Shown: one piece after another, positions 1-5,898 of the stretch
Numbering within the stretch: the first letter of the stretch is position 1
Layout: the number at the start of each line of letters is the position of its first letter
From: JAAYQU01 sp037441445
Lineage (GTDB): Bacteria; Bacteroidota; Bacteroidia; Bacteroidales; Salinivirgaceae
Assembly (NCBI GenBank): GCA_037441445.1
Contig: JBBISE010000125.1
Location: forward strand, 1 to 11,019
Direction of reading: 5' to 3'
Length of the DNA stretch: 11,019 nt
Position numbers and translations under genes: made by a program
The notes under the pieces: generated by a model
Seen by the model: only the letters and a program-made list of their open reading frames with translations
What the model was told of the DNA's origin: nothing
Database searches by the model: none

Positions 1-54
1 ATATCAATAAAATATAGGTTGCATTATATCATTTTGACCCTGCAACGATCTCAG
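1..54. repeat. Terminal inverted repeat, left copy (probable insertion-element end)
   Basis: Positions 28-54 are the exact reverse complement of 10964-10990 (27 of 27). The next 27 bases outward, 1-27, match 10991-11017 at 22 of 27. Both copies contain an inner inverted repeat GTTGCA/TGCAAC (here 18-23 and 41-46). Identity is perfect next to the unique DNA and decays in the AT-rich outer part, as expected for the imperfect terminal repeats of an insertion element. Two diverged copies of one element end would look similar. The boundary with unique DNA is at about 54/55. No transposase of this element lies inside the window, so its family is not known. Confidence 0.75.
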
Positions 55-297
55 ACCAATTGTTACTGCCAAACCAATTTGCATGAACAAACCCATTCGT
101 GGGTTAAGGTCGGCATGGGGACTTTTTTTCGTTTCCATGATGCTTTTTTTAAGTAAAACACTGGCTCATTGTCCGAGCCGTTAAAAAAGCATAAAATCAT
201 TCATGAAGCCCGATTTAGTTTTTCTTTTCTATTGTATGACAAAAATTATGCTTAGTTGCCTTTTACTGTATTGAGAAATTTATTTCCAATTTATGAT
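55..297. other. Non-coding stretch upstream of ssb with two hairpins
   Basis: I see no coding sequence here. In related genomes the gene before ssb is often mutY, but no remnant of it is recognisable. The stretch holds a small perfect hairpin at 90-105 (AACCCA, loop TTCG, TGGGTT) followed by a T7 run at 123-129. Further on, GGCTC/GAGCC is flanked by a T-run (about 145-151) and an A-run (about 183-188), so the whole can fold into one long AT-rich stem, possibly a weak bidirectional terminator. The 11-mer at 109-119 is the reverse complement of 8600-8610 in the repeat array; the match is short and may be chance. Confidence 0.4.
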
Positions 298-328
298 TTT
301 GCCAAAATCTAAAAAAATCGTATTTTTA
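298..328 (+). promoter_or_regulatory. Bacteroidota-type promoter for ssb
   Basis: TTTG at 298-301, then a 19-nt spacer, then TATTTTTA at 321-328. This fits the Bacteroidota consensus (TTG, 19-21 nt, TAnnTTTG) at all but the last base. Transcription would begin near 335 and give a leader of about 27 nt before ATG 362. The promoter lies inside the upstream in-frame extension that begins at ATG 293, which argues against that earlier start. Confidence 0.55.
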
Positions 329-361
329 CAGCGTTTAATTAAAAATCAAAAAATTGCACTT

Positions 362-799
362 ATGTCAGTAAACAAGGTATTTTTATTGGGACGTGTTGGA
401 AAAGATCCTGATATCAAACATTTCGAGAACAACAGTTTAGCCAATTTTCCACTGGCAACAAGCGAACGCTACAAGGACAAAACAGGCGCCTTGCAGGAGC
501 GTACCGACTGGCACAACGTGGTCGTAGGCGGAAAACTGGCCAAAGTTGTTGAAGACTATGTAAAAAAAGGAACCCAGTTGATGATTGAAGGAAAAATCCG
601 TACCCGTAAGTACGAATCGGGTGGTCAGGAAAAATACATTACGGAAATCATTACCGAGCGGTTCGAACTGTTAGGTCGTCCACAAGGACAATCGGACACA
701 AAACCCGTTTCCAGCAGCACTGCGAACGAATCGGAACCTGCAGGCGGGGGTTACTCAGTTGATGAGTACGAAAACCAAACCGATGATTTACCCTTTTAA
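362..799 (+). CDS. ssb: Single-stranded DNA-binding protein
   Basis: This 145-residue protein coats single-stranded DNA during replication, recombination and repair in the cytoplasm. The start MSVNKVFLLGRVGKDP is the classic N-terminus of the SSB OB-fold, which covers roughly residues 3-105 and includes the conserved TDWHNVVV and KYITEI stretches. A low-complexity Ser/Glu/Gly linker follows, then the acidic tip DDLPF that docks partner proteins. An in-frame ATG exists at 293, but its extra 23 residues are not SSB-like and cover the likely promoter, so 362 is chosen. The gene lies directly upstream of gldE, an order frequent in Bacteroidota. The usual neighbour mutY is absent because the window begins with a mobile-element end. 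Length and tail are normal; nothing suggests damage. Confidence 0.97.
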   Translation: MSVNKVFLLGRVGKDPDIKHFENNSLANFPLATSERYKDKTGALQERTDWHNVVVGGKLAKVVEDYVKKGTQLMIEGKIRTRKYESGGQEKYITEIITERFELLGRPQGQSDTKPVSSSTANESEPAGGGYSVDEYENQTDDLPF

Positions 800-807
800 T
801 CTTCGTG

Positions 808-845
808 GCATTTTGCCTGCGCGACGTGTAGTGTAGGCAAAATGC
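808..845. promoter_or_regulatory. Perfect 11-bp hairpin between ssb and gldE
   Basis: GCATTTTGCCT at 808-818 and AGGCAAAATGC at 835-845 are exact reverse complements with a 16-nt loop. No T-run follows on either strand, so it does not look like a standard intrinsic terminator. It could be an RNA-processing or stability element that separates ssb from gldE expression in a shared transcript. It ends 27 nt before the proposed gldE start. Confidence 0.5.
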
Positions 846-872
846 ATTAATGTTAAACCAAATATCCTTATT

Positions 873-2180
873 TTGGACACAGAACCATACCCCGCGGCGG
901 GGTTAGTCATACATGCCGAAAACTTGAATGCTGAATTTTTCATTGGTTTGGTTATCCTACTGTTTTTAATCATCCTTTCGGCGTTAGTATCAGGTTCTGA
1001 AGTGGCTTTTTTCTCGCTGACCCCTTCTGATGTCGATCTATTGAAGAAAAAAAAGACAAAAAACGCAGAAAAACTAATTCAGCTCTTACAAAAACCCAAG
1101 AGTCTTTTGGGTACAATACTTATAAGTAATAATTTGGTAAACATTGCCATCGTAATTTTGGCGGCATCGTTAACCAATATGGTCTTTGATTTCAGCAACA
1201 CTCCATTATTTGGCTTTTTTATCCAGATAGTTGGAATAACTTTTCTTCTTCTGCTTTTTGGCGAGATTATGCCCAAGGTTTATGCCACACACAACAACGT
1301 TGTTTTCGCCCAAACCATGGCAACACCAATGTCCGCAGCATCAGCCTTTTTTCGGCCTTTAAGCAATTTACTGGTTAGGGGAACCAAAATAATTGATAAT
1401 CGGGTAAAAAAACGAGAATCCATCTCATTTGATGAGTTATCGGATGCCATTGACTTAACATCAAACGTCACTACCGAAGAGGAAGATATTCTCAAAGGCA
1501 TTGTTGAATTTTCGAGTATCGAGGCTAGCGAAATCATGAAACCCCGGGTTGACATTGTGACGGTGGATATAAAAACTAACTTTAAAAACCTCCTGCATGT
1601 CATTATGTCTTCGGGCTACTCCAGAATTCCGGTTTACCACAATTCACTCGACAACATAAAAGGAGTATTGTACATCAAAGATTTGCTCCCCCATTTAGAA
1701 AAACCAGAGACATTTGGATGGCAGTCTTTAATCCGTCCACCATACTTTGTTCCTGAAAATAAGCGTGTAAACGAATTACTTGAGGAGTTACAGGAAAAAC
1801 ACATACACATGGCCATTGTTGTTGATGAATATGGAGGCACCTCAGGGATTGTTACCCTCGAAGATGTAATTGAGGAGATTATTGGTGAAATTAGCGACGA
1901 ATTCGACGAAGAAGAACGTCATCATACCCGCGTCAACGAAAACACCTATTTATTCGAGGGAAAAGTTTCTATCAACGATTTCTGTCGAATCGTGGGCTAC
2001 GATGGGAATGTTTTTAACAATGTTAACGCCGACACGTTGGCAGGACTTGTCCTGGAACACACTGGCGAAATGCCTAAACAATATGATATTCTTAACATTG
2101 AACGGTTCGAGTTTAAAATAGAATCGGTTGACAATCGAAGGATAAAGAAAATTCAGGTGAAAATCCAACCTGAAAACTGA
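873..2180 (+). CDS. gldE: GldE-type CNNM/CBS-domain membrane protein
   Basis: A 435-residue inner-membrane protein of the CorC/HlyC-like family. A CNNM (DUF21) region with about three hydrophobic segments (roughly residues 22-45, 76-105, 112-130) contains SGSEVAFFSL. Next comes a CBS-domain pair starting near IMKPRVDIVTVD (about residue 220), with VVDEYGGTSGIVTLEDVIEE in the second CBS domain. A C-terminal CorC_HlyC domain ends the protein. In Flavobacterium, GldE is genetically linked to the gliding/type IX secretion lipoprotein GldD, which is the next gene here. Other CNNM/CBS proteins are implicated in Mg2+/Co2+ efflux, so ion transport is also possible. Start: no in-frame ATG precedes the first membrane segment. 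TTG at 873 gives MDTEPYP and follows an in-frame TAG at 834, so a TTG start is chosen. gldD follows after 22 nt. Confidence 0.9.
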   Translation: MDTEPYPAAGLVIHAENLNAEFFIGLVILLFLIILSALVSGSEVAFFSLTPSDVDLLKKKKTKNAEKLIQLLQKPKSLLGTILISNNLVNIAIVILAASLTNMVFDFSNTPLFGFFIQIVGITFLLLLFGEIMPKVYATHNNVVFAQTMATPMSAASAFFRPLSNLLVRGTKIIDNRVKKRESISFDELSDAIDLTSNVTTEEEDILKGIVEFSSIEASEIMKPRVDIVTVDIKTNFKNLLHVIMSSGYSRIPVYHNSLDNIKGVLYIKDLLPHLEKPETFGWQSLIRPPYFVPENKRVNELLEELQEKHIHMAIVVDEYGGTSGIVTLEDVIEEIIGEISDEFDEEERHHTRVNENTYLFEGKVSINDFCRIVGYDGNVFNNVNADTLAGLVLEHTGEMPKQYDILNIERFEFKIESVDNRRIKKIQVKIQPEN

Positions 2181-2202
2181 ACAATACCTCACAAACACTC
2201 CC

Positions 2203-2778
2203 ATGGTAAAGAAAATACCACTCTTATTCATTGTTTTCGTGCTTGTTTCCCTTGGTTTTTCATGCCGCGAGAAATACACCCCACGCCCCATGGGCTATCT
2301 TCGGTTTGCATTTCCTCCCCAGACATATGAACCCCTTTCGCTACCCGCATTTACAGAGTTCGAAAAACCGGTTTACATGAGCATGGTGCATAGGAATAGT
2401 CCTGCAGAAGAATTCTGGTTCGACCTATCCTATCAACATTATGGAACAACTATTCATTTCAGTTACAAACCTGTTAAGGGCAATTTGGCAGGGCTGGCAG
2501 AGGATGTTCATTATTTTGTGTACAAACATACCATAAAAGCATCGGGGATTGAAGAAATTCTTATAAATCATCCCGAAAATAAAGTTTTTGGAACCCTTTA
2601 TCGCATTCGGGGAGATGTTGCGAGCAATATCCAATTTGCTGTGACCGATTCATTAAAGCATTTCTTGCGTGGTTCGTTATACATTGCCAGTCGTCCAAAC
2701 GAGGATTCTTTAGCCCCCATAATTGATTTTTCCCGAAGGGATATCGAGCACATATTGAGCACTTTACGCTGGAAATAG
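2203..2778 (+). CDS. gldD: GldD-type lipoprotein
   Basis: A 191-residue lipoprotein. The lysine-rich N-terminus and hydrophobic stretch lead to lipobox LGFSC with lipid cysteine C21. The mature start lacks the acidic run typical of surface-exported Bacteroidota lipoproteins, so a periplasm-facing anchor is more likely. The motif PRPMGYLRFAFP just after the cysteine and the pairing with gldE support GldD. In Flavobacterium johnsoniae GldD is required for gliding and linked to the type IX secretion machinery; in non-gliding Bacteroidota it is presumably retained for secretion. It lies 22 nt after gldE, and its stop is 1 nt before the next start, which indicates one operon. Length is near the family norm and no defect is seen. 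Confidence 0.9.
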   Translation: MVKKIPLLFIVFVLVSLGFSCREKYTPRPMGYLRFAFPPQTYEPLSLPAFTEFEKPVYMSMVHRNSPAEEFWFDLSYQHYGTTIHFSYKPVKGNLAGLAEDVHYFVYKHTIKASGIEEILINHPENKVFGTLYRIRGDVASNIQFAVTDSLKHFLRGSLYIASRPNEDSLAPIIDFSRRDIEHILSTLRWK

Positions 2779-2779
2779 A

Positions 2780-3412
2780 ATGCCCCTTATTGAACACCGA
2801 CAGAACAAACACTATTCATTAGCGATTTGGGAAACAACCGAGGAGCCAGCTTTTCTTTGGGAAAAGGTACGTTTAGGGGCAGCAGAAGAGACGCTATATG
2901 ATAGAATCAGCCACGATAAGCGAAAAAAAGAGTGGTTGGCTGTTCGGCTTCTTCTTCAGGATGTGCTCCAAATCTCCTCTGAAATTTCTTATAACAACAA
3001 CCGCAAACCTTCTATATCCGGATACAATATCAGCATTTCCCATTCCAATGACATGGTTACTGTCATAGTGTCGGATTTTCCTTGTGCCATTGATATTGAA
3101 AGAGTTACACCACGCGTGGCAAAAATTGCACACCGTGCCTTCTCGGAAGACGAATTAAAAGCAATTTCAACCAACGAGGAGCTAACAACCTATTGGTGCA
3201 CTAAAGAAGCCGTATTTAAACTTTATGGTAAAGGAGAAATTGATTTAAAAAAAGATATAAAAATTGAGAAGGTCGAAAATTTCAAATCCGGATCAATCAC
3301 CTGCAATTTTTTAAAAAAAAATGTGTTACTTGACGGTTTGATTCTCGAGACATTCGGGGATTATAAATTGGTTTGGATTGTTGACGAAAAAAACATAAGC
3401 CATGGTTTTTGA
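2780..3412 (+). CDS. 4'-phosphopantetheinyl transferase, Sfp superfamily
   Basis: A 210-residue cytoplasmic enzyme that would transfer the phosphopantetheine arm of coenzyme A onto the serine of acyl or peptidyl carrier proteins. The family signatures are visible: SISHS at residues 85-89; CAIDIE with Mg2+-binding D105 and E107; and WCTKEAVFK (139-147), matching the W-(S/C)-x-K-E-x-x-x-K motif with E143 as the third metal ligand. It begins 1 nt after gldD and overlaps the next gene by 11 nt, so it is translationally coupled. Which carrier protein it serves cannot be read from here. With no NRPS or PKS gene nearby, a general carrier-protein role is the simplest guess. Confidence 0.92.
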   Translation: MPLIEHRQNKHYSLAIWETTEEPAFLWEKVRLGAAEETLYDRISHDKRKKEWLAVRLLLQDVLQISSEISYNNNRKPSISGYNISISHSNDMVTVIVSDFPCAIDIERVTPRVAKIAHRAFSEDELKAISTNEELTTYWCTKEAVFKLYGKGEIDLKKDIKIEKVENFKSGSITCNFLKKNVLLDGLILETFGDYKLVWIVDEKNISHGF

Positions 3413-4100
3413 GACCCTTTTTGCCCGTGATAGAAATATAGCTTTGTTGATTGATCCCGATAAAGTTTTGCCGGAATCACTGTCGATATTGGAAAAACAA
3501 GAAATACAGCAAAAACTTTCTGCCGTGTTCGTTGGTGGAAGTTTAGTTTTCAACAATACCGAAGAACTCTCGATGTCCATAAAAAAACACTGTAATCTTC
3601 CCGTGATCTTGTTTCCCGGGAATATGTTGCAGGTTAATCCAAATGTTGATGCGGTATTGTTTCTCTCACTTATATCGGGCCGCAACCCTGAATATCTGAT
3701 AGGACAACACGTTGTTTCGGCTCCCATTATAAAAAAATACGGTTTGGAAACTATTCCTGCCGGGTATATGCTCTTCGATTGCGGGACTATAAATTCGGTA
3801 CGCTACATGAGCAACACATTGCCAATACCCCATAACAAAACCGACATTGCCGTTGCCACAGCCCTAGCGGGAGAAATGCTTGGTTTGAAAGCTCTTTATT
3901 TGGAAGCGGGTTCAGGTGCGCAATTCCCTGTACCGTCCGAAATAATAAGGGCAATCAGAATCGCCGTAAACCTACCTTTGATTGTGGGAGGGGGACTACG
4001 AGATATAGAACAAATTAATGCGGCCTTTGATGCTGGTGCAAACCTGGTTGTTATTGGTACAGCTTTCGAACAAAACCCAAAAACACTCGAGCTGATTTAA
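3402..4100 (+). CDS. Geranylgeranylglyceryl (or related prenylglyceryl) phosphate synthase, PcrB-like
   Basis: A 232-residue TIM-barrel enzyme that joins glycerol-1-phosphate to a polyprenyl diphosphate through an ether bond, the first committed step of archaeal-type ether lipids. Family motifs in order: LLIDPDK (15-21), whose aspartates coordinate Mg2+; VGGSL (44-48); ILFPGN (69-74); YLEAGSGA (166-173); IVGGGLR (194-200); and IGTAFE (218-223), which form the phosphate-binding loops. Bacteroidota carry group II members shown in vitro to make geranylgeranylglyceryl phosphate, but what the product is used for in these bacteria is largely unclear. Its start overlaps the end of the phosphopantetheinyl transferase gene by 11 nt. 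No clear terminator follows. Chain-length specificity cannot be fixed from the sequence alone. Confidence 0.9.
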   Translation: MVFETLFARDRNIALLIDPDKVLPESLSILEKQEIQQKLSAVFVGGSLVFNNTEELSMSIKKHCNLPVILFPGNMLQVNPNVDAVLFLSLISGRNPEYLIGQHVVSAPIIKKYGLETIPAGYMLFDCGTINSVRYMSNTLPIPHNKTDIAVATALAGEMLGLKALYLEAGSGAQFPVPSEIIRAIRIAVNLPLIVGGGLRDIEQINAAFDAGANLVVIGTAFEQNPKTLELI

Positions 4101-4159
4101 TTTTCCTTTGATTTGTAAAAACTATTCTAAACTAAGATTTCCCAAAGTAAGAGCTATTG

Positions 4160-4252
4160 CCATTAATGGTTGGTTTACTCACCCGAAATTATTTCGCCCG
4201 TTTTATTTTGAACTCCCAAACTTTTTATTTTTCTTTGCATGCGTTATGCAAA
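4160..4252 (+). promoter_or_regulatory. Promoter with three palindromes upstream of the lipoprotein/TonB-receptor locus
   Basis: TTG at 4208-4210, a 19-nt spacer and TTTCTTTG at 4230-4237 match the Bacteroidota promoter pattern with one mismatch in the TA pair. Three perfect palindromes surround it. CCATTAATGG lies at 4160-4169. CGAAAT-T-ATTTCG lies at 4184-4196, a 6-1-6 arrangement just upstream of the -33 element. TTTGCAT-N5-ATGCAAA lies at 4234-4252 and overlaps the -7 box and expected start point. The last two are well placed for an activator or repressor to act. No regulator gene is present, so the ligand is unknown. Confidence 0.45.
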
Positions 4253-4291
4253 TCCATACACATCGATTAATAAACTAAAAAGGACGAAACC

Positions 4292-4876
4292 ATGATGAGA
4301 AAATTCTTAACCATAGTAGCAGTCTTGACTGCATTGAATGTGTCATTTACAGGTTGTAAAGAAGACAAGGATGATGCTCCACAAAAAAATATCGCCAAAC
4401 TGGGTGCGCAAACAAATACAACCGTTGGAGCTTTCTTCTCAGTCGAAACCAAAATGGTGTACAACCAGACTTTGGCATCTGAGAATCAAGCCAAAATTGA
4501 CCTTCTTTGCTTCTACGAAGAGGCAGGTGGCAACAATATTTCGTTAGCAGGCCCGGATTCAAACATTACCGGAATCTTTACCGGCGAAACAGCTCCTGAA
4601 AACTGGACAACAAAAAACGAAACTCATTTTACTGAAACCACTTCGGAAATCACCGTAGCTCAGTTCGACCAAATTCAAGATGGAAACGAAATAATCTGGA
4701 GCTATTTCAACGAAACCCAAACAAGCGGCATCCGTAAAGCAAAAGATTTGCAAGTTGACGATATCAGAGCATTTATGACTGTTGACAGCACATTTGTTAT
4801 TTACAAAGTGCTTTCAGTTGCTCAGGGTGCTGATGGATATGTTGAATTCGAATACAAAAAATACAAAGCAAATTAA
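4292..4876 (+). CDS. Small surface-type lipoprotein, single-domain paralogue of the next gene
   Basis: A 194-residue lipoprotein of unknown function. Signal peptide and lipobox FTGC place the lipid cysteine at C22. The mature start CKEDKDD is acidic, like the lipoprotein export signals that send Bacteroidota lipoproteins to the cell surface. The rest forms one domain (about 36-194) with landmarks LGAQ, KIDLLCFYEE, ENWTTKNETHF and a C-terminal VDDIRAF...VLSVAQG...GYVEFEYK. The same landmarks recur in the C-terminal half of the next protein, so the two are paralogues. ATG 4292 follows AAAAGGACGAAACC; ATG 4295 is equally possible. A strong terminator follows, so this gene can be expressed in excess over the receptor. 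It may capture a ligand or act as an accessory to the TonB receptor; that role is inferred from context. Confidence 0.85.
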   Translation: MMRKFLTIVAVLTALNVSFTGCKEDKDDAPQKNIAKLGAQTNTTVGAFFSVETKMVYNQTLASENQAKIDLLCFYEEAGGNNISLAGPDSNITGIFTGETAPENWTTKNETHFTETTSEITVAQFDQIQDGNEIIWSYFNETQTSGIRKAKDLQVDDIRAFMTVDSTFVIYKVLSVAQGADGYVEFEYKKYKAN

Positions 4877-4913
4877 GCTTTCCCTTTTTATCGCTGATTT
4901 TCTCAGCTTTTGG

Positions 4914-4963
4914 CACACCTAATAATTCCTGCAATGGATCAGTTATTAGGTGTGTTTTTTTTT
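4914..4963 (+). terminator. Strong intrinsic terminator between the two lipoprotein genes
   Basis: CACACCTAATAA (4914-4925) and TTATTAGGTGTG (4943-4954) form a perfect 12-bp stem with a 17-nt loop, followed directly by nine T residues (4955-4963). The next gene starts only 23 nt later at 4987, which leaves no room for a full promoter after the terminator. The downstream genes must depend on readthrough, on a promoter overlapping the hairpin, or on a regulated termination event. Confidence 0.88.
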
Positions 4964-4986
4964 ACTTGTTTGATAACAATAACATT

Positions 4987-5892
4987 ATGAATCCAAGACT
5001 ACTTTTCGTTATTTTCTTAAGCATACTTTTCTTCTCCTGTACCGAAAAAGAGACAGAAAAGGTTAAGCCCATTATCCTTTTGAAAAATGGCGATTACACT
5101 GCCGATGGTTCTCTTGTACCCGTCGGTGGAAAACTGAAATTTGGCATTACTGCCGTTGAAGGCAGTGCTCCCCTTACAAATCTGCGCATAACCCGACGAA
5201 TAAACGGCACTGCCATTGTTGAATATGATGAGGGAATTTACAATCCTCAAGGAGGCTATTCAAAAGAGTTTAATGCCATAAAATCGGCTGCTGAAACAGA
5301 ATTATGGGAGTTTATGGTCATGAATGCCAACCGCGATTCAGCCAAAATCCAACGAACGGTTTTACTGGGCGAAGGATCGGCCTACGGCCCCATAAATCAC
5401 TTCCCCTCAATAAAAATTGGGATGCAGCACAACGCCGAATTTCCCCAGTTTCTTGACTTGCACAACGGACAGGTCTTTTCGGCCACAACAGTGCAGGGCG
5501 CCGAAGAAACCATTGATCTGGTGGGATTTGTCTATTTGACCAGTGGAACCATGTCGCCCACACTCTGCTGTCCGGCCTACTCGGGAAGCAGCTCTGTGAC
5601 AGGTCATTATCCTCAAATACGGGATTGGGCCGTGCGAAATTCAACGTTGTACGATTACTACACATCGGACAACGATTTGATAGACAGCACGAAATTCATA
5701 GCAGCACAAAACGACAGCCTTCTGGTTTCGGCATACTTGCCCGGAAGTACCAGTGGTTTGTGCAAATATTGCTACACGGGTCGCATCATTCCCTTCAAAA
5801 CCCACGACGGGAAATATGGTTTGGTTCGCGTTCTTCATGCCGATGTGGTTTCCACAGGCTACATGGAGCTGGAAATTAAAGTTCAACAATAA
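4987..5892 (+). CDS. Two-domain lipoprotein with CC and CxxC cysteine pairs, partner of the TonB receptor
   Basis: A 301-residue lipoprotein of unknown function. The lipobox FFSC puts the lipid cysteine at C18; TTG 4966 would add seven residues but ATG 4987 gives a normal signal peptide. Residues about 28-125 form an Ig-like, beta-rich N-terminal domain (GGKLKFGITA, LTNLRITRRINGT, TELWEFMVMNANRDSA). Residues about 142-301 align with the whole preceding lipoprotein: IDLVGFVY with KIDLLCFY, RDWAVRNSTLY with ENWTTKNETHF, TSGLCKYC with TSGIRKAK, and IIPFKTHDG...GYMELEIK with IRAFMTVDS...GYVEFEYK. Cysteines 194-195 (CCPAY) and 259/262 (CKYC) lie in the loops aligned with AGP and RKAK of the paralogue, and could make disulphides or bind a metal. 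The TonB receptor gene follows after 6 nt, so the two probably work as a surface pair. Confidence 0.85.
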   Translation: MNPRLLFVIFLSILFFSCTEKETEKVKPIILLKNGDYTADGSLVPVGGKLKFGITAVEGSAPLTNLRITRRINGTAIVEYDEGIYNPQGGYSKEFNAIKSAAETELWEFMVMNANRDSAKIQRTVLLGEGSAYGPINHFPSIKIGMQHNAEFPQFLDLHNGQVFSATTVQGAEETIDLVGFVYLTSGTMSPTLCCPAYSGSSSVTGHYPQIRDWAVRNSTLYDYYTSDNDLIDSTKFIAAQNDSLLVSAYLPGSTSGLCKYCYTGRIIPFKTHDGKYGLVRVLHADVVSTGYMELEIKVQQ

Positions 5893-5898
5893 ACGATT

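Noticed and set aside
109..119. Another copy of the array unit near the left end, from the shared 11-mer
   Set aside because: Only 11 bases match and neither the core nor the conserved tail is present, so chance cannot be excluded.
293..361. 23-residue N-terminal extension of SSB from ATG 293
   Set aside because: The extension is unlike SSB proteins and overlaps a good promoter; ATG 362 gives the canonical N-terminus.
808..845. Intrinsic terminator after ssb
   Set aside because: The stem is perfect but no T-run follows on either strand.
5318..5665. 115-codon minus-strand frame opposite the second lipoprotein
   Set aside because: It overlaps a gene with clear lipobox and paralogy; the translation is rich in Arg, Pro and Trp, as expected of an antisense shadow.
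4292..5892. HmuY-like or SusD-like identity for the two lipoproteins
   Set aside because: Neither shows HmuY landmarks or the SusD alpha-helical repeat architecture and size, and the adjacent receptor lacks SusC features.
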